NCBI RefSeq assembly: GCF_019175345.1
Contig: NZ_CP077717.1
Location: 906,001 to 970,000, forward strand
Reading direction: 5' to 3'
DNA: 64,000 nt
From: Saccharolobus shibatae B12
GTDB lineage: Archaea > Thermoproteota > Thermoprotei_A > Sulfolobales > Sulfolobaceae
Below, piece after piece: positions 1 through 10,600 of the stretch (the stretch's first letter is position 1; each line of letters begins with the position of its first letter). The notes under the pieces were generated by a model. That model saw only the letters and a list, made by a program, of their open reading frames with translations. It searched no databases and had not been told where the DNA came from. The translations under genes and the position numbers were made by a program.

Positions 1-663
1 GAGGGAGAGAAGTGGGCTAATTGGATAGATGAAGTAGTAAATAAGTACAAGTTAGAAAAGAAGGTTCTTGATGTGCCTTGTGGAATTGGTAGAGTTTCAT
101 ATTTTCTCGCAAATAGGGGTTATAAGGTTACTGGAATAGATATTTCAGAAAGAATGATATCGATGGCTAGAGCTAATATTCAAAACGGAAAATTCATAGT
201 AGGAGATATGAGGAAAATAAAGGAAATACTTGGTGACGAAAAATATGATCTTGTGATAAATATCTATAATAGTTTAGGGTATTATTCTGAAGAAGATGAC
301 CTAAAAATTTTAGAATCGTTGAGAAATAGTACTAGGAAAATATTAGTAACTAACCTAGATAATAGAGACTATATAATATATAATAGACCCAATGAATATT
401 ACACTTATATACCGCCATATTTAGTTTACTCTAAAGTGGACTTTGAGCAAGAAACTTCAAGGTTATTGATATATAGAAAATATTACATAAATGACCAGGA
501 GGTAGGAGAGATAACCTACAAGCAAAGATTATATAGTATTCATGAGATTTTAGCTCTACTCAAAAAGGCTGGATTACAGCCAGTAGAAGTACTATCAGGA
601 TATTCCTGGAAGAAATTCAGCATAATGGATCCGGAAATGACAATAATAGCTACACCAGCTTAG
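1..663 (+). CDS. SAM-dependent methyltransferase, class I (5' end outside window)
   Basis: The frame is open from base 1, so the N-terminus lies outside the window; a GTG at 73 falls inside the fold and is not the real start. Motif I of a Rossmann methyltransferase, VLDVPCGIGR, is encoded at about 64-93. It is followed by an acidic motif GIDIS (SAM ribose binding) and a GDM motif. The C-terminal half is beta-rich with many Tyr residues. The fold predicts methyl transfer from S-adenosylmethionine, but the substrate cannot be read from sequence. It is the last gene before the accessory block bounded by tRNA fragments, and looks like ordinary chromosome. Confidence 0.8.
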   Translation, partial: EGEKWANWIDEVVNKYKLEKKVLDVPCGIGRVSYFLANRGYKVTGIDISERMISMARANIQNGKFIVGDMRKIKEILGDEKYDLVINIYNSLGYYSEEDDLKILESLRNSTRKILVTNLDNRDYIIYNRPNEYYTYIPPYLVYSKVDFEQETSRLLIYRKYYINDQEVGEITYKQRLYSIHEILALLKKAGLQPVEVLSGYSWKKFSIMDPEMTIIATPA

Positions 664-910
664 ATAACTGACTTCCTTTAAAAGACTAAGATCTCAGTTG
701 CAATTCCCTTTCTTGTTTCAAAATCTTCAACTAACTATAGGAACCCTTCAAAGTAATCTTGTTTCCGCTTACCTACACGGTTACAACTGAAAGCCTCACC
801 CTTTACCCTAGACCCTAAATTCATTTTACAAAAATAATTTCATGGCATAATCATCTATTATCTTGAAAATTTTATAATTAGAGAAAAAGTTAAGGTGGAT
901 GACCTAATTT
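664..910. other. Intergenic DNA without recognisable gene
   Basis: AT-rich spacer between the methyltransferase stop and the first tRNA 3'-end fragment. No open frame of useful length, no RNA motif and no repeat is apparent on either strand. Confidence 0.5.
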
Positions 911-952
911 AATTAGTGCTACCGCGGAGATTTGAACCCCGGACAACCAGAT
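911..952 (-). repeat. tRNA 3'-half fragment, left copy (att-like repeat)
   Basis: Read on the minus strand this gives the 3' side of an anticodon stem, a 5-nt variable loop, a complete T-arm with loop TTCAAAT and a 3' acceptor strand ending at a discriminator A. The 5' half of the tRNA is absent. It matches 4062-4102 at 38 of 42 positions (three substitutions, one missing G). A likely integration scar, since tRNA 3' halves are the usual attachment sites of crenarchaeal integrases. Confidence 0.7.
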
Positions 953-1015
953 GCCTAATTCGTTAAATTAATAGGTTTGATTTAAAATCTTTACGTTAAA
1001 GAGTCAATTTTCACT

Positions 1016-1207
1016 CTAATAATATAATTTAGATGATGGAAGAATATGCATAATATGAGACGTTAAATACTTAAGCACCTCAGTTAATTTGTTTATTCTC
1101 CTCCCTTTTAGCGTATAAATTCTGAACTTCTTACCATAATATTTTATCTATAACATAAATATTATTCCTTTTTGATTTTCGAAAATATCGCCAAATACAG
1201 ATTTTTG
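1016..1207 (-). pseudogene. Possible decayed small gene
   Basis: On the minus strand a 63-codon frame is interrupted by one TAG (1148-1150). The conceptual peptide has normal-looking composition, including a basic stretch YGKKFRIYTLKGRRINKLTE, that is hard to explain as chance in such AT-rich DNA. No family was recognised. It may be a remnant of an element-borne gene; a non-coding explanation remains possible. Confidence 0.25.
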
Positions 1208-1443
1208 TCATATTCGAGCTTTTAGATTAAATAACCAATATTGTACTAACTTTTACAGTTAATATTGTTATTATTTTTCCTAACACTTATTTTTCTCCTC
1301 TTTCTCTAAGTGAAAATACATTTAAGCTTTTAAATACTAAACAACCAGACACGTAAGCATCTCTAGTTCAAAAATTTGAAACATTAGAGCTTAGTATAGC
1401 AGAAAAAGTTATAGTTCTGCAAGTTCGTATTTAATGTGAGAAC

Positions 1444-1611
1444 ATGGCTACTACCATCAAGGTTATGAGGAAATATTACGCAATAGATTATAATAGGAGG
1501 ATAGTGGCTGAGGCTGATTCTGAAGAAGAGATTGATAGGATCATGGAGAAGAAGGGTTACAGTAAAGGGACTTACGATATTTTAGTTTCTATCAAGTATG
1601 TAGAGAGTTAA
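1444..1611 (+). CDS. Small DUF5678-like protein
   Basis: A 55-residue frame starting at ATG 1444 and ending two bases before the next gene. The pattern (aromatic-Ala-Ile-Asp, basic turn, IVAEADSEEEID, then a helical segment) resembles the small DUF5678 domain, a short beta-hairpin/helix module of unknown role found beside retropepsin-like proteins in archaea. The two-base gap to the next gene implies co-translation. The DUF5678 label is from memory of the pattern and is not proven; that this is a real gene is better supported by spacing and codon pattern. Confidence 0.55.
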   Translation: MATTIKVMRKYYAIDYNRRIVAEADSEEEIDRIMEKKGYSKGTYDILVSIKYVES

Positions 1612-1613
1612 CA

Positions 1614-2045
1614 ATGCCTAACGAGATAGAAGTACCATTTGTTAAGGTTAATGATACGTATTTACCTTTACTTAGGGTGGAAATGGAGTGTCCAAAACTG
1701 GGTAAAGATTATTTAATTTATGCACTTCCAGATTCTGGAAGTAAGTTTTCCATAATTAGAAATGATACTTTCTTAAGGTGCTTTGATAAATCCTCATTAA
1801 AAAGCTGTTTAGTTGATAAAGTTATGATTTCCAATCTGCTTACTCCAAAAGAAAGGTATGGCATAAAATTTCGCTTCGAAGAACTTAATTACACGATACA
1901 TATACCAGTAGCACCTTTAGACTTCGTAAACTTAGGTGAGGGTATATATCCCAGCCTAATTATAGGTAGGGAAGACCTTTTTTCAAGAACGACGATATGC
2001 TTCGACAGAAACGTCAGATTAATTATTAAGGCTAACGATCTTTAA
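1614..2045 (+). CDS. Retropepsin-like aspartic protease domain protein
   Basis: A 143-residue protein. Residues about 39-47 read PDSGSKFSI, matching the D-[ST]-G-[AS]-x-x-[SN] active-site loop of clan AA (retroviral-type) aspartic proteases with DSG in place of DTG. A later hydrophobic strand followed by IIGRED resembles the second conserved region of these single-domain enzymes, which act as homodimers. It forms a pair with the small DUF5678-like gene two bases upstream. Substrate and role are unknown; a regulatory or toxin-antitoxin-like function would be speculation. There is no signal peptide, so it is cytoplasmic. Confidence 0.6.
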   Translation: MPNEIEVPFVKVNDTYLPLLRVEMECPKLGKDYLIYALPDSGSKFSIIRNDTFLRCFDKSSLKSCLVDKVMISNLLTPKERYGIKFRFEELNYTIHIPVAPLDFVNLGEGIYPSLIIGREDLFSRTTICFDRNVRLIIKANDL

Positions 2046-2864
2046 CTTAGTAAGAGTACCACAAATTTTCTTTAGATATATGGAGATTTCTTTATTATTA
2101 TCTGCTTTCAATTATAATTTCTTACGTAAAAAATTTCTACTACCATTCCTCAATAACCTAAATTATTATTCAGGTGGCTGATTATCACGATCTTTGCATC
2201 CAGCTTAGTCTTCTTTATTATCTTAGAGTATTCTTAGTTTGAGTCCTTGTCAAGGCCACTAATATCTCTGTGTTGGGTTAAGAAATCACTTGTATTAAAT
2301 TCCAATTTCATAAGAATAAAATGTTAATACTCTTCTCAGAATTACTAGTTAGTTTGAAATTAAAAATTAAGCAATTAGTGATTGTCTGATTATAGTTAAC
2401 TTTTTTAAAAATTCTCAATTATAATACACCTCAGAGTTTAAAGCCTAAGAGTATTAAATTGTTGCATTATGAAGAGAAGAAAGGTGATAAGCGAATTTTT
2501 AGACAAGGAGTGACGTTAATAGAGTATGAAAACGCTCCATCAAAGAAAATTCAGTGGAGCTAGTTAATAGAGGGTGATCCTTTTGGAGAACACGAGAATA
2601 AGTTATAGAATAAATTATGGTTCTGAGAGTAACTTGAGGAGTTTTAAGGTGAAGTATTTAGGAAAGAGGGGACAAACATAGGCTTCTAATTAAGGAAGGT
2701 ATATCTGTTGTGGAACCAAGACTAAAAGGATAGAGAGTAAGGAGGTGCTAATACCAGATAAGCTGTACCAACCCTACCCTTTACAGCAAAAGAGTGAAGA
2801 AGGTAAAGATTCGAATCCGATAGAATGTGAAATATACCAAGTACTAGTTTCAATATTGTACTGA
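2046..2864. other. Degenerate accessory DNA
   Basis: About 0.8 kb with no intact gene on either strand. Short open stretches with stops in them are visible: one on the minus strand at 2108-2284, and a plus-strand frame from about 2700 to a TGA at 2862 that runs in phase into the cysteine-rich peptide gene. This pattern fits decayed genes inside the element. Confidence 0.45.
2108..2284 (-). pseudogene. Possible decayed small gene
   Basis: On the minus strand a frame with two internal stops encodes segments such as KKTKLDAKIVIISHLNNNLG, which look like an alpha/beta protein core. No family can be assigned. It is probably debris of an element gene. Confidence 0.25.
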
Positions 2865-3116
2865 ATGTTAGCTGAAGGTGTAGCTGAAAGTGTGGCATGT
2901 GATGAAGCTTGTGGATCAGCTTGCTTAATATTTATTGAGGATCCTATTATTTATGTTGTTTGTGTAGTGATATGTGTGCCTTCTTGTGATGAATTGTTCC
3001 AACTTATTATCTCATTAGGAGTAGCAACTGCTTGTGGACTAGGTGGCGAATATCTGTGCAGAAAGCTGGTTTATGTTGTTAGTGAATTTTTAAGTATTAT
3101 AAACAAAGCTAACTAA
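2865..3116 (+). CDS. Cysteine-rich hydrophobic small protein (bacteriocin-like candidate)
   Basis: An 83-residue protein with eight cysteines at residues 12, 16, 20, 33, 37, 41, 57 and 65, that is two CX3CX3C blocks followed by two single cysteines, in a hydrophobic Val/Ile-rich chain. Small size, high Cys and hydrophobic helices recall the haloarchaeal peptide antibiotic halocin C8 and its relatives, but I see no alignable signature, so this is only an analogy. The frame is open for about 160 nt upstream and is interrupted by TGA at 2862, directly before the ATG, so a longer precursor may have been broken. A membrane protein gene follows at 3188. Confidence 0.5.
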   Translation: MLAEGVAESVACDEACGSACLIFIEDPIIYVVCVVICVPSCDELFQLIISLGVATACGLGGEYLCRKLVYVVSEFLSIINKAN

Positions 3117-3187
3117 GGGAGAGGTTATGGAAGGAGATAGATTATCCTTTTTTAAATGGCTCGGTTTAAGCATTACTATTTATATGT

Positions 3188-3679
3188 TTGCCTACAGTAA
3201 TTGCTGTAGTACTATCGTTTTCTATCCCTTACTATATATTACATAATTTAACACTGGCCAATACTCTTAGTACGATTATTCCTATATTAGTATCTATTGT
3301 TTCGGCTACTTACTTTAAGCGATATCTCCAAAGTCGTGGTCTTATTACTCCCTTTATGAAGAGGGTATCCATTACAATCTTACCGGATAGTGGACAACCT
3401 ATTGACGAGAAGTACATTAAGAGTTTTGAAGCTAGGCTTAAGTTTACAAAGGGCGAGGAATATATTAAACAGTTGGCCATGCTTGGTATGATGTATCTGC
3501 AAAACGCTGTAGCTTATAACAACAAGGATCTCTACTTGAGGGCTAAGGAGTACTTGGCAAGGGCTGAAGAGGCTATGAAGGGAAAGAGTGTGAGTTTTGA
3601 GACTAAAATGTTGGTTGATAATTTGAAGAGTAAGATTGAGACTTATAGATACCGTTTCGGAGAGGGTAAAAAGTCTTAA
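3188..3679 (+). CDS. Small membrane protein with helical cytoplasmic tail, possibly frameshifted
   Basis: From a TTG at 3188 the protein has two membrane segments (residues about 3-21 and 25-42) and a roughly 100-residue soluble tail rich in Glu, Lys and Leu helices that resembles a single TPR-like unit (YLQNAVAYNNKDLYLRAKEY). In another frame an ATG at 3127 opens a peptide beginning MEGDRLSFFKWLG and a hydrophobic run that joins the main frame near 3186 if one base is shifted, so the annotated start may be the product of a frameshift. It lies 71 bases after the Cys-rich peptide gene, and an immunity or export partner is conceivable but unproven. Confidence 0.5.
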   Translation: MPTVIAVVLSFSIPYYILHNLTLANTLSTIIPILVSIVSATYFKRYLQSRGLITPFMKRVSITILPDSGQPIDEKYIKSFEARLKFTKGEEYIKQLAMLGMMYLQNAVAYNNKDLYLRAKEYLARAEEAMKGKSVSFETKMLVDNLKSKIETYRYRFGEGKKS

Positions 3680-4061
3680 GGGGTGAGGGTATAAGCCCTG
3701 CTAAACTATGATTTATAAACTAATAAGTTATACTAGCTCTAAAAATCATATGCAATTAACTATTCTATCAAATTTATAGCTTAATGACTACACTATTTCG
3801 ACATCTAGTAATCCTACAATATTGGCTTTAAATATTTCGACCATATTTCTTTAAGTATACTTATCTTAAACGCCTTTCTAACTCTTGATCAATCTAAAAG
3901 GTTCTAGTAGATAACATCATAATATTATATTCAAAATTCAATGGTTAATACTTAATATGATATCTAAATAATTTTAAGAGAAAGTGATAGCTGAACAGCG
4001 ACTGCTCTTAATCAGCACTAGGATTAAGCTCTCTACGTCTTCAAGTGATCTATTCATAAAG
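3680..4061. other. Intergenic DNA without recognisable gene
   Basis: AT-rich spacer between the small membrane protein and the right tRNA fragment. No open frame of note and no complete RNA motif. Confidence 0.5.
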
Positions 4062-4102
4062 AATTAGTGCCGCCGCGGAGATCTGAACCCCGACAACCAG
4101 AT
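4062..4102 (-). repeat. tRNA 3'-half fragment, right copy (att-like repeat)
   Basis: Minus-strand T-arm with loop TTCAGAT and acceptor strand CGGCGGC plus discriminator A. The sequence resembles a tRNA whose acceptor starts GCCGCCG, such as a Phe-type tRNA, but the 5' half and anticodon are missing. Direct repeat partner of 911-952, about 3150 bp away. Confidence 0.7.
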
Positions 4103-4268
4103 CTCAAAAACGTTTCTGGATTATTTTTTAGAAACGTAAAACGTTCATGAAAGAAGAAGAAACTAATTTATAAAAAATATATTGATATAGTAATCAGTAG
4201 ATAACGAAGCGTTTCTTATTGTTAAACTCCTCAGTTTAATCGATAAAAATTCAAAAATAATGGTAAAT

Positions 4269-4280
4269 TTTATTAAATAC
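4269..4280 (+). promoter_or_regulatory. TATA box for leaderless gene at 4301
   Basis: The run TTATTAAATAC is centred about 26 nt upstream of ATG 4301, the distance expected when transcription starts at the start codon. This decides for ATG 4301 over the upstream TTG at 4295. Confidence 0.5.
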
Positions 4281-4300
4281 TTAAAGCCTATATTTTGTTA

Positions 4301-5113
4301 ATGGTTTATGGTGAAATATTTGAAAATAAAGAGCTCAGAAAGAAGGCTTTAAGAGAAGAAATAGGGATAGAAGAAGAGGAGGAAGTACCAGAGAGGATAG
4401 TTGTTACACCTTTACCTCTCATAACGCTATTTCCAAAGGACTTTGAAGAGAACCTTAAGAAACTCGGAATTTCGATTAGAAAACTGGAACCAAAAGACAT
4501 GCTGCTTAAACCCTTTGGGGGAAACTTACTATTAGAGAAGGGTAAGAATAAGGGATTAATAGCCTTTATTGGTAGGGGGTTGATAGAGTTCACAGATAGG
4601 TTAAGACTATTAATAAGTTTAGAGAATATCAAAGACCTATTATTTACCGGGCTTGCTGGATCACTTTCTGAGGAAATTATAACGGGGGATATAAATATAC
4701 CTAAATATCTTATCCCGTTTGAAAACGTGAGTTCCTTTTACGCAAACCCATCGGTAGCTACACCAAAAGCTGATGAAGACATTTGGAAAGAGGTTTACGA
4801 TTATGCTACTAAGACAAAGGTTAAAGTACATTCTGGCCTTCACGCGACCGTTATGTTCTTCTATTCTGAGACCATAGAATTTCTAAATTATTTGAAAAAT
4901 GTGGGTGTTTCTACAATAGACATGGAACTCAGTGCTTTTTACACAATCTCTAACCTTTACAATAAGAGGGCCGTAGGGGTTTTAAGGATTACTGATATGC
5001 CGCTCATAGAACACTATTTTTCAGAAATGTTCGCAGAGTTAGCTAAAAAGAAGAGAGAAGATTCTGTGGCATCGATCTTCGAAATTGTTTTAAAGTTCTT
5101 CAAAATGATTTAA
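4301..5113 (+). CDS. Nucleoside phosphorylase-like protein (PNP/UDP family)
   Basis: A 270-residue protein of the purine-nucleoside phosphorylase/uridine phosphorylase superfamily. Supporting motifs are the glycine-rich LLFTGLAGSLS strand-turn, the later STIDMELSAFY segment, where a Met-Glu pair binds the ribose, and a final RITDMP segment placed like the base-binding loop. The N-terminal 30 residues are highly charged and Glu-rich. Family members split nucleosides with phosphate for purine or pyrimidine salvage. The typical phosphate-binding GxGxP start is not obvious, so the substrate may differ. ATG 4301 was chosen from the TATA spacing; it is the first core gene after the tRNA fragment. 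Confidence 0.65.
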   Translation: MVYGEIFENKELRKKALREEIGIEEEEEVPERIVVTPLPLITLFPKDFEENLKKLGISIRKLEPKDMLLKPFGGNLLLEKGKNKGLIAFIGRGLIEFTDRLRLLISLENIKDLLFTGLAGSLSEEIITGDINIPKYLIPFENVSSFYANPSVATPKADEDIWKEVYDYATKTKVKVHSGLHATVMFFYSETIEFLNYLKNVGVSTIDMELSAFYTISNLYNKRAVGVLRITDMPLIEHYFSEMFAELAKKKREDSVASIFEIVLKFFKMI

Positions 5114-6473
<1,360 letters not shown>

Positions 6474-6502
6474 CTCTTTTTACTTATACTTTCTTATTCT
6501 AC
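6474..6502 (+). terminator. T-rich terminator candidate after mcr
   Basis: Directly after the stop codon the plus strand contains clustered T-runs (CTTTTT, TTTCTT, TTCT). Archaeal RNA polymerase stops at such T-rich tracts without needing a hairpin. The next gene starts at 6506, so the two may be separate units. Confidence 0.35.
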
Positions 6503-6505
6503 TCT

Positions 6506-7303
6506 ATGAATTTTATTACATTTGCTGAGAAGTTAGGAATTGATCGGGAGGCCGCGATAAAAGTTTATAGACTATTTAATGGTGGTTACTTTGAAAGTTT
6601 ATACTATTCAAAGCCTCCTATTCTTCATAAGCTTAGGGAATGGCCTAGAAAATATTTAAGTAAAAAACTTATATTAATAAGAAATATTCAATTAAACCAA
6701 GCATTTGAAGCCCTAATATGGTCAGATATAATAGCAATCTATGGGATGTCTTCGAAATTAATTGATAGACCAATCAAATATGATATTTTGGAGAAAAATG
6801 TGGAGTACGTATATGAAGAAATTAAAAAGTACTCTCTGTCCAATAATTTTACAGATTATCCCACGGCGTTGAGTTTAGATTTTGTTAAGGTAGATTTTTC
6901 GCCATTCATAAATGACTTAACTAATAAAAGAAGAGAGGAGATGAAAGCTAGTGATTCAGAAATAATTAATGATATTGCGTATGATAGCAAATTAATGGAA
7001 GAAATAAAGGTAAAATATCCTTGGGCTAAGAACGTCAAAAGAGAGAACGCTGTAAGGGCATTTCAGTTATCTGAAAGAGTAAATGAATTTGTAGACTATG
7101 TTATACCATATATATATTATTTAGCTGCGTCAAAAACACTTCATTTTGATTATACTCTCATAAGTAATACGATTTCAGAGACAATAAAAATAGTTGAAGA
7201 GGAAGGAAGTAAGGCAATAAAAGAACAAGAAGTAAGCAGTGAATACCAACGAAAAGTAAGAGAACTTTTCCAACTTATTATTACTACACTTAATTACTTT
7301 TAG
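6506..7303 (+). CDS. Conserved hypothetical all-helical protein
   Basis: A 265-residue soluble protein, Lys/Glu/Ile-rich and predicted almost entirely helical, with no signal peptide, membrane segment or known motif. I do not recognise the family. A short run KYPWAKNVKRENAVRAFQLS near residues 171-190 could be a conserved core. It lies 32 bases after mcr on the same strand and 32 bases before the next small gene. Codon use and length support a real gene. Confidence 0.6.
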   Translation: MNFITFAEKLGIDREAAIKVYRLFNGGYFESLYYSKPPILHKLREWPRKYLSKKLILIRNIQLNQAFEALIWSDIIAIYGMSSKLIDRPIKYDILEKNVEYVYEEIKKYSLSNNFTDYPTALSLDFVKVDFSPFINDLTNKRREEMKASDSEIINDIAYDSKLMEEIKVKYPWAKNVKRENAVRAFQLSERVNEFVDYVIPYIYYLAASKTLHFDYTLISNTISETIKIVEEEGSKAIKEQEVSSEYQRKVRELFQLIITTLNYF

Positions 7304-7335
7304 GTTTATATACTATTTCGGCATAAAGATAATAC

Positions 7336-7680
7336 GTGACAACAAGAGGAAAAGAACAACAGAAAAAGAGAAGATACAGTGAAAGTATCACTGCGTTCAA
7401 GAAAGAATTAAAAGCACTGAGCTTTGAGCCAATTTATGGAGAATCAATAAAGGATATCATAGCTAGATTAACGGTAAAAATAGAGGATATTGCAAACCAG
7501 TACAAATACTCAGTGGAATTTCCAGAAAAGGCTGAAATAGAGGCTGAAGGAGATGTCTACTATTTCATATATCCTATAACCTTAAAGACGAAGACAGGGA
7601 GGAAAAAGATCTATCTTCATGTTCAATATCTCATGTATGATCAAAATCAATGGGCCGGAATGATAACTGGAGTTAAATGA
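7336..7680 (+). CDS. Conserved hypothetical protein, 114 aa
   Basis: The start is a GTG at 7336. The first dozen residues are basic (Lys, Arg, Gln), followed by a helix and a Tyr-rich beta-meander (about 65-105), giving a small alpha/beta soluble protein. A basic N-terminus with a compact fold could mean nucleic-acid binding, but there is no recognised motif. Its stop overlaps by 8 nt the stop of the convergent protease gene on the other strand. Confidence 0.55.
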   Translation: MTTRGKEQQKKRRYSESITAFKKELKALSFEPIYGESIKDIIARLTVKIEDIANQYKYSVEFPEKAEIEAEGDVYYFIYPITLKTKTGRKKIYLHVQYLMYDQNQWAGMITGVK

Positions 7681-10600
7681 ATTTCTTTCTTCTTACCCTT
7701 ATTAGGATTAAAATGAAGATCGTTATAATATCTAATACAACACCTATAACCAAAATTGAATTATTGCCTAAACTTTGATACCTTGCTTTGGCGAAATTAT
7801 TACCAATTGTTGTGATGTAGTTTACGTTACTACCTATAGTGCTATTTATATTTATTATTTGAGAATTAACTAAACTTACATTTAATGCCCTAGAATTGAT
7901 TAAGGTAACCGAACCATTTTCAACTATTAGATTACGTATTATACTATTAACAAACGTGGCATTATGCCCAACTATTACAGCATTATCTATGAACTCATTG
8001 AAGGCTATAGTACCATTGAATACATGTACATAAACATATGGCAAGACAACGAATTGACCGGAAGGTGATATTGGATTTATGGATAAGGTATTAACGTTTA
8101 GTGTGGCAGGGAAACTCGTAGGAATCCCATCCGCTGATATCCCTTCCACGTAAACATACCAATAACCAGATATCCCATAAGTAGAATACCCTAAAGAGTT
8201 AGAAGAAGATCCGCTGGGGATTTGCAGTTGTCCAATCCAACTGCCGTTAAAGTATGTTAGAGGAACGCTATATTGCAGTTGTAAGTTATCAAACTGGCTA
8301 GCAAGATAAGAAGGAACAATAATCGCAGAAAATGAGCCATACTTGACTTCTGTACCGTTAGGATAAGTAATATTAGCTATTACGTAAATCCGTTGATTTT
8401 GGTATACGATACTAGTATTAGGTATTATTCTAACCTTAACATTAAGTGAGTAAGGGGACATGTAAATTTGAGTCACACCTATGCCTTCTGCAGTAAAGTT
8501 AGAAGCGTTGTAAATTGCCTTAGTTACAACATAATAATATCCCGGCTTCAATTTTGGTAAGGTAATTTGGGTTATATATATTAGTGTATTTTGATAAGTA
8601 ACTGCATTTACGGGTATGGAGTAAACTTCATCACCGGATACGTTATAGAAACTTACCGTAACGTTGGGAGATCCTATTGCTAAAGCTTCAGCAAGTATGG
8701 TAACGTTTTGACCAGGAGAAACTACAACTGGATTTGTAAATATTGGGGGATACACTGCATCAAGAATATATATTCCGCTCACGAATTCATCAAAACCAAA
8801 TACATTCGGTATTTTAATAAAGTAGACACCACTTATAGTTGTACTTGGTAACTGATATACCCCAGTAAGATAACCCAATTCTACTTGTATACCTAAAACG
8901 GAAAGGTTTATCACTGGAGTTCTTTGCAGTTGAACGCTTGAAACAATTGACATCTTGTTGTCTATCTGATCATATTTATATATTATAGCAGTAAGATTCG
9001 GAGGGTTCTTCACTAAAGAACCATTAGGATAAATGAGTTGAACTACTATAGGAACGGATTCAGGTTCTGGGAATAATGCAATTGGGGGAAAGATGAATTG
9101 AGCTTGATAACCAACAGTAACGTAAGTAGCACCATCTAAATTACCCGCTTTTACTATTACCTCTTGTATACCACTTCCACTTGCAACAAACTCACCAACC
9201 CAATAAGTTCCATTAAACGACAATGAGAACTGCTGAACAATAGAACTACCATTATAAACCATCCCAATTACACTTGAAGGTCTTATTCCAGTAATATTAG
9301 CAACTATTTTAACGACTTCCCCATCTAAATATGTAATATTATGAACTGCAACAGCGATAGTAGGGGAGTGCATTACTTTAGGTAATAATTGATATAAATA
9401 ACCAGCATTTATTGACCCTAAACCAGTTACAGGGTTCAGCTCAGAGGAGTTAACATAATATGGCGTATTATATCCAAACCTTATAGGTATTAATGCACTT
9501 GTATTTCTTAGCTCATAAAGATAAGGATTTACAAATCCTAGTCTACCATAATCCTGTGTCATTAAGTCAATAATTCCGCTAACTATTGGCGTAGCTAGCG
9601 ACGTACCTCCAACTAGGTAAGTTTGGTTATAGTAATATAAGATAAAAGCGCCAGTATACGGATTGGCATCAGCTACAACATCAGGAACTAATCTGAAACC
9701 ACTACCGCCTTGATACCAGGGGGCTGGGAACAGTGTACTATATCCACCAGTAGAAGCCCCTAGAACACTTTCACCGCTCCACGCAGTCTCAATACTCTTA
9801 TTTCCAGAGATGTAAACAGATGAACCACCTACTGCTAAAACGTAAGGCATTGAAGCTGGAAATATTACGGAACCTTGAGGAGCTAAGAAGTAATTATAAC
9901 CATTTCCACCTCCATCACCAGACGCAGCCGTGAAAGTAATTCCCTCTACTTCGCCCAGCCAATATTCGTACATTAACGAGTTGACATATGAAAGAGGAAT
10001 TAGCCCTAAATCTACGTAAAGTTCTGGAATACCAAAACTTTGTGATACGACATTTACCTCATTTTGTTGAACTATATATGCTATAATGGCAGGAAGAGGA
10101 ATATTTGGATTAGCAACGTATAAAACAATTCCAGCATCGGGAGCTATAATATGTGCATACTCAACATCTAATGAGATCTCCATTGCCCAACCTGTTGTTA
10201 TACCATCATTAGGATTATAAGCCCCTATGGGAACAACTTTAAAGAATGGAGGATTAGAAATATTGTACTGTTTATCAAATTCTTCTAATTGTTGCTGAAT
10301 GTACGGATCACCGTAAAAGTCCAATACTCCTATAGCAGTGCCTTTTCCAGTTATATTATGGATATGTAACCAAGTAATGTTATAGGCATTAAGTAATTGA
10401 CTAGGCGCTAAGGCGTTATATGCTACTGCTTGTGTAGTGTTGTAAAGCGTTGTGGGCTTATTTAGAATTAGTGAAGTAACGTTGGTTCCTATTACAACAG
10501 CGTTGGAAATAACTGGCGACCCCGAAAATTCATAGAATTTCTTTCCATTGAATTCATAAACATAGAATTTTCCATTTAGTACTTTTTCTAATTGGGAAAC

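Larger units (their letters stand above)
911..4102. mobile_element. Decayed integrated element bounded by tRNA 3'-end repeats
   Basis: About 3.15 kb lies between two direct repeats (911-952 and 4062-4102), each a 3' half of a tRNA gene read on the minus strand. Sulfolobales viruses and plasmids (SSV, pRN and pSSV types) integrate at tRNA 3' halves and leave such fragments. The interior holds only small accessory genes and frames broken by stops. No integrase can be recognised and neither tRNA copy is complete, so this would be an old remnant or the product of successive integrations. Calling it an element is an inference from the flanking repeats and the contents. Confidence 0.5.

Noticed and set aside
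664-4300. Complete tRNA genes at either repeat
   Set aside because: Only T-arm and acceptor 3' strands are present; the 5' halves and complete anticodon arms are missing.
4306-4632. Open frame on the minus strand within the nucleoside phosphorylase gene
   Set aside because: It lies wholly inside a better supported gene, has Ser/Pro-rich low-complexity composition and no recognised motif.
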